A stretch of DNA of 64,000 nt from Zygnema cylindricum. Its lineage: Eukaryota > Streptophyta > Zygnematophyceae > Zygnematales > Zygnemataceae. This document shows positions 55,516 to 64,000 of this stretch, one piece after another. Position numbers and translations under genes: made by a program. Each line of letters begins with the position of its first letter. The first letter of the stretch is position 1. Under the pieces are notes generated by a model. The model saw only the letters and a program-made list of their open reading frames with translations. It searched no databases and was not told the DNA's origin. The stretch lies in contig JBBHKE010001552.1 in the NCBI GenBank assembly GCA_037447655.1, positions 162,498-226,497 of the forward strand, given 5' to 3'.

Positions 55516-58500
55516 TTATATGTTTTGTTGTTCCCCCTTTTTTGGGGCCTCGTCAATTTTGGGTGACATCCACATAAATTAGAGTGAATTGCACATCCTT
55601 TTTCTCTTTTCCTTTTCTATTCCTTTCCTCTTTTTATGTGAATTTCTATACACTCATAAAGAGTGTGGTTTTATGCTTATTTATCGTCCACACTATTTGA
55701 TTTGCATTATGTAGCTTACCAATCTTCTCTTTTATCATCTTTGGTAAGAATTTTCAGGTCTTTATTAAGAGAATAAAGCCCTCATGCATATTATAGTTAA
55801 AAAAAAGGTAGAAAAGGGTAGGGAAAAAAAGGGTAGGGTAGAAAAGTTCTCCCATATTTTTGGTGACAGGTATACTGACTGTTAAAAGAATGGTCTAAAT
55901 AACCCACCTTTACGAGAAGCCCATAGGCTTTAATTAAGGAGAAAAAAATCTTATTTGAAAGGAGAAAAAAATATTTTTTGAAAGAGAAAATGTAATATAC
56001 TTATCCGTACTTCCATCAAATAGATATACTGTGAAAGAAGCCGCCCACTCATGGGCCACTATTTAGAAAGCAACCCTATCTTTAAGGAAAAAAACCTTAA
56101 AACGTTTTTTAAAACAAAAAAAAACATTTCCCAAGAAAAAACTCTTTTATAAAATGAATTTCAAAAGAAAGTAACCCTATTTTGGGTGGGCAGATACACT
56201 ATTAAAGGAGCCCCCCATGGATTGGCTCCCGAGGTGGTAGTGGGAGTAACCAGCGAACAGCCCCTTATCGAAGTTCCAGGAGAGGTAAGCTTTATTTTTC
56301 ATCCCTCTCCCTCATTTACTCCCCCTTACCAAAGTCCCAGGAGAGGTAAGCTTTATTTTACATCCCTCTCCCTCTTTTACTCCCCCTCATCAAAGTCCCA
56401 GGAGAGGTAAGCTTTATTTTACATCCTCTTTTACTCCCCCTTGTCAAAGTCCCAGGAGAGGTAAGCTTTACTTTACATCCCTCTCTTTCTTTTACTCCCC
56501 CTTATCAAAGTCCCAGGAGAGGTAAGCTTTATTTTACATCCTCTTTTACTCCCCCTTGTCAGAGTCCCAGGAGAGGTAAGCTTTACTTTACATCCCTCTC
56601 CCTCTTTTACTCCCCCTTATCAAATTCCCAGGAGAGGTAAGCCTTTTTTACATCCCTCTCCCTCTTTGCCTCCCCCTTATGTCCCAGGAGAGGTAAGCTT
56701 TATGTTACATCGCCCTTCCTCCACTTTGTTTTCCTCCCCATTTTTGTTTTGTGTTTTGTTTTTTTGTTCGTTTTTGTAACTGAAATTTATTGATTCCCAA
56801 CTTTATTGTAAAGGGCGTTCTGAAGGGATGATAAAAAAAAGAGTAAAGTCGTTTAAATAGAATGGTTTTACAACCTAGAGACCCAATTAATGCAACATAA
56901 GGACTATTGCTTACCTGATTAGTGTTCTGTACTAAATGTTATTTTTTTCTTCTTTTTTTTCTTTTTTTTTTGCAGGTTTTTGCCCTTCGTAAGCTTCTCC
57001 CGACTGGTCCTGCGTATGACTTTAACATCCATGTATGGAATTCCTTACCTCTTCTTCCCTCTTCTCCCTCTTCGTACAAAATCAACATTCACCAAACATT
57101 TTCAAAATCAACATTCAAAATCAATAGGCATAGTAATTTGATCATTTTGATGTTACAACATAGTGGGGAGAGAAAAAGTGGTGGGGTAAAGAGATGTGGA
57201 AATTTGGATGTTGAGCAAGAGGGAGAGTGTATCCGAGAGCGAAATGGAGTTCTGTTCTTTTCTTTTTTTTGTATTTCTGAATGGTCAATAAGTACATACA
57301 CTTCAAATTCGAGAGAAAAAAATTGAGTCAGTCACGAATTGTGTTGGTTTGCATTTTTGCTTTTGCTTAACTGCTGGCGCCTAATTCTATGTTGAAAACT
57401 GTAAAGAAGCGATATTTTTTTTTGTCAAAAGCATAGCATCAACTCCATTAAATGTATACCCTGTCAGTTACTTTTTCATAATTATCACCCATTTTAATTT
57501 CCCCATTTTTTAAGATGGAATTAGAACAAATGACACTTTTATGATTGAGAACACGAACATTTCTGAAAGTCACAGAATCAATTTTGGTTTAAAATTCTGG
57601 TTTTTACTACAAGTACTCAGCTATGGGATATTTATGTTTACTGTCAGGAAAAGAATCCATTCATTTTTTTTTTGTCATTTTTTTTTCCCTCTATGCAGGT
57701 GATGGATTTTCAGCCTGGGGAATATCTCAATGTCAAGGTGATATTTTCAGTTACTTGGCCCCACGTTTTTTTAACTTAGGAAATTGAAACTGATTTTTCA
57801 AAATATACAAATGTTTTCGCTCTCAGAAACTAGTTTGGCCCCATTTTACTTCGTCGAATTAACGGGCACTCATGGAAAAATCGAATAGTTTGTCGTAATT
57901 GCAGACTATAAGTTTATGTCGTCCAAGACTTATTTGACATTATCTCGCATGACATTGTGTCAATCAACACTGTCAGCTTCAAAATAAATGTGCATCTTTG
58001 TTCACACTAACTATGGCTCCGCAACGTTTTCACTACACCGTGAATCGCTATTAGCGTGTTGGTCGCTAATTGAGGTACCCTGTTTTTTTGGGCAAATTCT
58101 CAAATAGAATTAGACATTCTAAATGTTCCTACACGTTATTTGAGGTGTTCCATAAAACTAATCACGGTAATTTGTAATGTTTTCATTGCTTGTGGCAATT
58201 TGTTTCAATTTTTGCACTAATAGTTTGACAATATCTACCGTAATTACGCTAATTTCTAACAGAATTCACAAGAATTATGGTAACTTGCACCAATATTCAC
58301 ATTAACTATGATAACTTGTAAAAATATTCACACTAACTACAGTGTTTTTACCAGTGTTCATGCTAATTATGCTAATTGCAGCATTATTCACACTAATTAA
58401 ATAGCTTGAAACAAAGCGACTAGTGATGATAGTTTGTACCAATATTCACACTAATTTCAGTAGTTTTAACAGTTCTCGTAATAATTGCAGTACTTTCTAA

Positions 58501-60168
58501 CAATACTCAGACTAATTACTGTCATTTCTAACATATTTGCACTAATTACAGTAATATGTATTAATATTTATACAAATTTGGGTTGTAACAACGTAGCGAT
58601 ATCCGCATTAATTACAGTAGCAATTGCATTTGTTGTGTATCTAACAAATCTGCATCTCTCTTGCCGTGTCCAGGAAGTGCACTACAATCAACACGGCCTA
58701 ATCCTATTGGAGGGTCGTGGGATTTATCGCCTTGCAGACAAATGGTAGGAGTTTTGGGTTTTTTTTTTAAATGAAGTAAAATTTTATTTCACTCACCGTC
58801 CCGTTGTTTCGGGTTTTGGGGCTTGTATGAGGAGTATTGTTCGGGTTTCTGGTTTTTGAGAGTTACAAAGATTTTTAGGAAATTTTGAGGGCTTTTTAAG
58901 GGCTAAAATTTCCGATAGCTTAGCTTTTAATTTCCCCGTTTGACAATAGAATGGTTCAAAATGACGAGCTTGTGTCTGTGTGTTGACTTATACTCAGAAA
59001 AAAGATTCTTATTAAATCTTCCCAATTCTACGGAATGGTTTTTTGCAGGTATCCCGTACAGGCCGGGGATGCCATTTGGATGGCGCCTTTTGTACCGCAA
59101 TGGTAGGCATTCCCTCCCCCACTTTCTCTCTCTCTCTTCCTCTCTCTCCCTCTCCCACTCCCACTCCCTCTCCCTCTCCCTCTCCCTCTCCCTCTCCCTC
59201 TTGCTCTCCTTCTCCCTTCTCCTTCTCCTACTCCCTCTCCTTCTTCCTCTCCTTCACCTTCTCCTTCTCCCTCTCCCTCTCCCTCTCCCTTTCCCGCTCC
59301 TTCCCCCTCTCTCTCCCCCCTCCCTCCCTCTCCCTCCCCCTCTCCTCCCTCTCACCCTCCCTCTCCCTCTCCTCTCCCTCACCTCTCCCTCTCTCTCTCC
59401 CTCTCCTTTCTCTTCCTCTCCCCCCCGTCTCCCTCCCTCTCCCTCTCCCTCTCCCTCCCTCCCCTATGTCCCTCTCCCTCTCCTCTCCCTCCCCTCCCCC
59501 TCTCCTCTCCCTCCCCTCCCCCTCTCGCTTACTCTCCCGCCTTTTTGCCTCTCCTCCCTTCCTCCCTCCCTTCCTCCCTCCCTCCCTCCTCCCCTCTCCC
59601 TGCCCCTTCTCCCTCTCACTCTCCCTCTCCCTCTCCCCCTCCCGCTACCCTCTCCCTCTCCGGCAGCATTTTAACTTTGGTTCACTATCAATTTCTGCCG
59701 CAATAAAATTTGGTTTTAGCTATTTAACTTGTTATGTTTTTTCTATATTTATTATTAAGAATGGACATATTTTTCTGTTTTATTTTGTTTTTGTGTGTTT
59801 CCTTACTTTTAATTTCACTGCTGTAAAATCTATTGCATTTGTCTTGTTCTAACAGAAAATCACTACAAACTTGGTGCTAATAAATCTGAGTGAGAAGTAA
59901 AAGATTTTCTAAACGATTTTGATAACAACTTCTTAATGATGTTCGTAACAGTTTTCTTAATGATCTTCTAGACTATTTCCTTAAGGATTTTCTTAACAAT
60001 TTTCTTAACGATTTTCTTGATTATTTTCTTTCGATTTTTCTTCGATTTACTGGCATATCTCTTACTATGTTTTGTTTGTTGAGCTGCAGGTACGCTGCAC
60101 TTGGAAAAGATCGTTCTCGTTATTTTCTTTATAAGGATGTAAATAGAGATCCTCTTTTGCATACATAG
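52210..60168 (+). CDS. UGLYAH: (S)-ureidoglycine aminohydrolase (UGlyAH), 13 exons, 309 aa
   Basis: Exons: 52210-52297, 53127-53219, 53583-53670, 54243-54319, 54594-54633, 54942-55008, 55182-55267, 56194-56284, 56976-57032, 57699-57737, 58674-58744, 59049-59102, 60090-60168; all GT-AG and in phase. The enzyme converts (S)-ureidoglycine, formed from allantoate, to (S)-ureidoglycolate and ammonia in the ER. It is a bicupin Mn enzyme. Residues 1-24 are a cleavable signal peptide ending VSA/Q. The N-terminal cupin carries GAYLITPAMGAQFVMY and DGYAYVPPHQEHEI. The C-terminal cupin holds the metal ligands E243, H245 and H249 (EVHYNQHG) and Q283 (FVPQW), plus K299 (LYKDVN), matching the Arabidopsis ligand set. 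Its length is close to plant homologues of about 300 aa. The signal peptide and ER fit the signal anchor of the neighbouring UAH. Confidence 0.96.
53655..53995 (+). repeat. splice-site echo: UGlyAH exon 3 donor
   Basis: The exon-3 end with donor (CCAGGATG|GTAGGAACATCCTCTTTTC..., true end 53670) recurs diverged near 53783-53820 and again near 53955-53990 (GAGGATGGGTGAACGTCCTC). About 100 bases of flanking intron are repeated too (AGGGTGGTAGATTGCTTT motif). Confidence 0.7.
54335..54590. repeat. degenerate 25-bp tandem repeat
   Basis: About ten diverged units of the type AGTTTCCAAGTTTAAAATTT fill the intron between UGlyAH exons 4 and 5. Confidence 0.7.
55345..55513. repeat. CT tract joined to (TA)n
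   Basis: A CCCTCTCCCTCTC tract (55345-55440) passes directly into about 33 TA units (55447-55513) in UGlyAH intron 7. The TA tract can form a cruciform. No coding role. Confidence 0.93.
56270..56700 (+). repeat. splice-site echo array: eight copies of the UGlyAH exon 8 donor
   Basis: The exon-8 end and donor CCAGGAGAG|GTAAGC (true end 56284) is followed by seven more copies, with exon-end equivalents at 56345, 56406, 56460, 56521, 56575, 56636 and 56692. Spacing is mostly 61 or 54 bases; the last is 56. Each unit also holds TTTACATCC(CTCTCCCTC)TTTTACTCCCCCTT. The donor core is unchanged in all eight. Confidence 0.95.
58180..58640. repeat. diverged tandem repeat in UGlyAH intron 10
   Basis: About ten units of 35-45 bases built on AATATTCACACTAATTACAGTA. 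A terminal-repeat-like piece of the MITE family (TACACCGTGAATCGCTATTAG at 58034) lies just before it without a recognisable partner. Confidence 0.75.
59105..59665 (+). repeat. CCCTCT-type polypyrimidine tract in UGlyAH intron 12
   Basis: About 550 bases of CTCCCTCTCC and CCTCCCT sequence begin right after the exon-12 donor. The two long Ser/Leu/Pro open frames through it are compositional. Confidence 0.92.
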
Positions 60169-60480
60169 TGAGTTCAAAAGGTTAAGCTTCCTCAAGGGTT
60201 TGTACTCTCATATTCATATTTGAATTGGCTTTACTGATAATGTTTAGGTTTTTGCAAATGTATTGGCTTTAGACAATATGGTTACTGTTTCTTTTGCAAA
60301 TATATTAGTAGCTTAGATGACATGTCATTCAGAGGAATTAGTTGAATTGTATAAATAATCGTATCAGGGTAGGCAGCATTATAGCTGTGCATTTATATCA
60401 GGTGAAGTTTTGATCAGTCTTTTTTAACAGTATCTCATATTATGTTTGTTTGTTTTGTTTTGTCTAAAATGTGTGATAAG

Positions 60481-60839
60481 TAGTGTTGTGTATCGGTGAG
60501 CTTCCTATCGGCGATGAGTCTGATAATTGATACATCGGTTATCGTTATCGGTACGAGGACCGATAAATTTCGATATATCGTTATCAGTAATTATCGCCGA
60601 TAAATACAGATCAACACCGATAATCGATAGCCACCGATAACCAATATATCCCCCAAGGGGGGGAGGGGCTCAACGGGGGGCAGGGATATCTGAAAAAAAA
60701 TTGAAGGTCAGGGTACGGTACTTTCAGTACGTAATACGAACCGTACGTGTGAAGTACGGACCTATGAATATTGATTATCGGTAGGTCAAAAAAAAGTACA
60801 TATAGGTTATCGGTAAAAGGCTATGGATACACGACACTA
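60481..60839. mobile_element. non-autonomous hAT-like element, 359 bp
   Basis: Ends are inverted: TAGTGTTGTGTATC at the left and, inverted at the right, TAGTGTCGTGTATC. The flanks GTGATAAG (60473-60480) and GTAATAAG (60840-60847) are an 8-bp target duplication with one mismatch, as expected for hAT transposases. The interior is full of ATCGG/CCGAT inverted motifs and has no open frame. Confidence 0.75.
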
Positions 60840-62927
60840 GTAATAAGTCAATGTTTGAAGAATAGGCATCAAGCAAAAGAAAATTCTTTAAACCAAGGTG
60901 TAGAATAATTATATGAGGTTTCATATTTTTCTTTGTCGTATGTATATTTAACTGGTAACCACGTACATATATTTGAAGTTCGACTTTATTAAGAGGTCAC
61001 GATAGTAAACCATCTGAGAACAAGTAAACAAAAAATGGAAGGCTGAAACTGATATACCGAACATGGGTAGAAGCAAACTAAAAGGAAAAACAGTGCCAAA
61101 GAAAATAGCACAAACAGGGGCAAGTCAATGAAAGACACTAAAATGAGCAATAAGTTCAAAAAGTACAACAACATACCATACTCAACACAAAAAATACCAA
61201 ATCAAACCTCAACATAGCGAAGAATCTGAAAAGGCAAAACCCCTTAAACGCTCCTGGCTCAGTAGGGCTTGCTGAGGGAGCTCTGGACGTCAAAGGAGGA
61301 TAAACCCTCGCACCCATTCTAAAGTGACAGATGAAGTTAAGGAAAAGTGGGAGGGGTTCCCATGGCTCCTCCTCTCCAAAGAACAGCGACCACTAGTACA
61401 GAGGAACTCATCCAAAGCAACTCGCAATCAGCCATACATAATAGGGGGTAACTGAGTATAAATTTCCATGTTTCTCAAGCATTAAGACTACGATTCAAAT
61501 TCAAGACAAGCAAGCGAAATGTATATTTCTTTCTAAACTTGATAACTTTATGTGCAAGTTGACGGTCACCAGACAGTAACAAAACTTTGATTTCCACGTG
61601 AGCGTATAAGCACATCCTCGTAGTAGACGCAAACCATTCGAGTTTTAAAAGATGGGTAATCAACTAGGGGATCACGGCATTTGAAGCCTTCGAAAACCAG
61701 CCCAGCTTTTTAAGCTTATGTTAATTGTGGCAAATTCTGGCTTATATACCTTGAAAATTTTTCTAGGGGGATCATGCAAGCATTTTCTAATTTATTTTCA
61801 CCTGTATTTACGATTTCCAGAGGTTCGGTTGCATGTGAATAGGATTGGTGACACTGTTTAATGACATCAAAAGCAACAATACAAAACTAAAGATGACAAC
61901 GTGTTCACGCTCTGGCGGATGTTAGGGTGAGTTTCCGTTGTAACACCAGATGAGTAATATCTCATACCTACCCTAACCTGAGGCGTGACAAAAAACCGTA
62001 ATCGCGGTTGATTGGCAATTTCGGAAGAAAAAAAAATTGTAGATTCAAGCACTATATCATCCTTCATGCCGAAATTTGGCAAATTTGAAGGTTTGGCCTC
62101 GGTAACAACTTAATTCCCTATGTTCTTGCACGGAAAGCTTTCGCAGGACTCACCGGAATCAGTGTATAAAGTAATTCTAGTGCTCATATAGTTTGGTATT
62201 TATTTTTCACTTTGTTTTTCTAGCTTTCAAATTTAGGCTTTTAATGTTGCTAAGCTTTTGTAGTGTTTTTAGTCCTGTTGGTATTTCATCTGTTACCTTT
62301 AATGGCGTCAATAATTTTCCATTTCAAACATGTTTTGTACTTTGATGGTTTGAACATCACATTTTTCATAATCAAATACCCTTCTCACCGCGACGATACT
62401 TTAGGTCATGTTATCATACTTTTTAACCGGTGTTTCTAGTAACATTGCGTTTTATTTTGTCAGTTCTTTCGTTTTCATCCTTGAATTCAATCGTCCTCTT
62501 CCCTCTTGTTATAATAAAAAAGTTGTTGAAGAAACATCGTAGTTAAAAAATGCTAGTTAGCCCAAAGCGAGTTAAATCATAAATTTTATTTCATAAAGTG
62601 ATGTATTAATGAAAATTATGTGAACTTGTTAACTTTATCCTCAAAATAACGACGCAAAACTTACTTCGGGTGATCACTAGTTTTTGTGACGATTTTTTTT
62701 TATTATTGCCAAATTCAATTTTTTTTGCCCCTTTCTTTTTACGATTAGTTTCTTTTTGGTTTTTGTTGTTTTTTGTTTTTTTTATTCCATGTTCTTTTTG
62801 ATAGGCTATAGAATTGATAAACTATAGAAGAATTTGTTCCTCTAATTTAATCTCACTAGAGGAAGTGTAGGAAATCGGCAATATTCAACTTATCGCATGG
62901 GCACCAAAGCGTTAACTTTGGAAAATG

Positions 62928-63000
62928 GCCAAAGCCGACAATCAAACTTGAGACATTGTGTTAGCCATAGACTAGCTATACCAACAGAGCTACAAAGTCG
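62928..63000 (-). pseudogene. degenerate tRNA-like sequence
   Basis: On the minus strand, TAGCTCTGTTGGTATAGC resembles the tRNA A box/D arm (TAGCTCAGTTGGTAGAGC). About 30 bases further on, AAGTTTGATTG resembles the B box (GGTTCGATTCC). The acceptor stem does not pair well, so it is a tRNA pseudogene or the head of a SINE rather than a working tRNA. The minus-strand trail shows no clear poly-A tail. Confidence 0.4.
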
Positions 63001-63144
63001 ATGGTACCAAATTTAACGATGATTAGCGGCGTACTAGCAAACCAACACCCCTTTGTGTTTCAACAAGAATAACACCCTGGCAGACAAAAACTCTGACCAC
63101 CCCCTTGACAACCTTCACCCCTGAGAAGACAAGACTCCCCTGAG

Positions 63145-63384
63145 TCGATAGCAAAAATCTTTGAATTTGCTCCCTTGAACATTAAGCTATAAAGGGTCAA
63201 AGTTGACCTTTTGTACATAAGCACTCTGGGGGAGAAGCACCTACCTACCAAATTTTCTAAGTCCTCGATAGCAAAAATCTTTGAATTTGCTCCCTTGAAC
63301 AGTAAGCTATAAAGGGTCAAAGTTGACCTTTTGTACATAAGCACTCTGGGAGAGAAGCACCTACCTACCAAATTTTCTAAGTCT
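63145..63384 (-). repeat. 120-bp tandem duplication with open frame
   Basis: Two nearly identical 120-bp units (63145-63264 and 63265-63384). On the minus strand each is 40 codons without a stop, reading for example RCFSPRVLMYKRSTLTLYSL, and each contains TTTGGTAG|GTAGGTGC, a plausible donor. It may be another splice-site echo of an unrecognised minus-strand exon, or simply a repeat. Confidence 0.7.
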
Positions 63385-64000
63385 TAAATCCCTCTCTAAA
63401 CCCTCTACTACTAGAGTACGACACCAATCAGAATATTGTGTCGTACAAAAAGGTACAGGTGCCGGAGTACTTTTTGTGGTCATCGTACGGCATGGCAAAA
63501 ATGTCGACATCTGCCATATCCGGATTCGTTCCCATATTATCCGGAGATGCCGTAAGCCAATGAGGTTGTGCCACATGTCACATGACGTGGTGGTGACCGA
63601 AAACCGCCAAAACGCCTATTCCGCGATCTCGGCACCTATCGTGGCGATCAAAACCGACTTTCAACTCTAGTCGTCGAAAATAAATGCGAGGTGTTTGTTT
63701 CGCCGTCGAAACAAATGCGCGGTATTTGTTTCGCGAAGTACCGTAAGCCGTACTTATACTCTAACTGTGTCTATGTGCCACACGCGTCGTTAAATGAATT
63801 TATCTATGTGTACATCTTTAAATATTTAACGAATCCTATATACCTCAGTACTGGTCTTAAACTATAGGACAAAGCTAACGAATAATGTTGACTTTGACGG
63901 GTGGGAAGGTACCAGGGTCTGTCACGTAAATTTTAGTAAACCTACGAAAAACTACTGCCTGTCTCTCTCTGTGGACAACATAGGCATCTCTCTGGACAGC

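Larger units (their letters stand above)
60169..64000. other. intergenic region downstream of UGlyAH
   Basis: Apart from the hAT-like element, the tRNA-like sequence and the 120-bp duplication, nothing gene-like was recognised. The end (63400-63780) is rich in CGTACGG and TCGTACG motifs, like 32.5-33.1 and 39.5-39.9 kb. Confidence 0.55.

Noticed and set aside
56270-56700. CRISPR-like array of regular repeats
   Set aside because: The units are direct tandem repeats without unique spacers, begin with the end of a coding exon and lie in a eukaryotic intron.
58940-59852. Two overlapping Ser/Leu/Pro open frames of 244 and 269 codons
   Set aside because: They arise from a CT-rich microsatellite starting right after the UGlyAH exon 12 donor; only the first bases (59049-59102) are coding.

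Overview
The window is nuclear DNA from a plant-lineage (streptophyte) eukaryote. It is AT-rich overall, its genes are split by many GT-AG introns, and the intergenic and intronic space is filled with microsatellites, small inverted-repeat transposons and tandem duplications. Lineage evidence is the gene content: a CBP60 calmodulin-binding transcription factor (a plant family), a plant-type Mediator subunit 27, three proteins with plastid-type N termini, and two ER-type enzymes of plant ureide breakdown. I cannot say from sequence alone whether it is a streptophyte alga or a land plant. Exon models below were built by hand from reading frame, GT/AG sites, intron phase and remembered family sequence. 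For the UAH, UGlyAH, zinc-finger, RimP-like and 361-residue genes every junction keeps frame.

Layout. 1-2.05 kb: intergenic, with a 0.57-kb polypurine tract. 2.05-6.55 kb (minus): RimP/DUF150-like plastid protein, 5 exons. 6.6-7.8 kb: a small inverted-repeat element split by a second, PIF/Harbinger-like insertion. 8.1-12.9 kb (plus): small plastid-type DnaJ-like zinc-finger protein, whose second intron carries about 1 kb of (CCCCTCT)n. 13.1-24.9 kb (minus): CBP60-type gene whose terminal exon lies in a 2.03-kb tandem duplication. 27.25-32.2 kb (minus): MED27. 33.75-39.1 kb (plus): single-TM plastid-type protein of unknown role, 6 exons. 40.7-50.3 kb (minus): ureidoglycolate amidohydrolase (UAH), 12 exons, 478 aa, with two Ty3/gypsy relics in intron 8. 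52.2-60.2 kb (plus): ureidoglycine aminohydrolase (UGlyAH), 13 exons, 309 aa. 60.2-64 kb: intergenic, with a hAT-like element, a tRNA-like sequence and a 120-bp tandem repeat.

Two points stand out. First, UAH and UGlyAH catalyse consecutive steps (ureidoglycine to ureidoglycolate to glyoxylate, releasing ammonia) and here sit head to head, sharing one 1.9-kb intergenic region: a two-gene metabolic cluster. Second, at eight exon borders in four genes the exon end together with its splice site is repeated in tandem into the intron, up to eight times, usually with a polypurine/polypyrimidine tract in the repeat unit. I call these splice-site echoes. They look like a recurrent mutational process in this genome and create rows of ready-made alternative splice sites.
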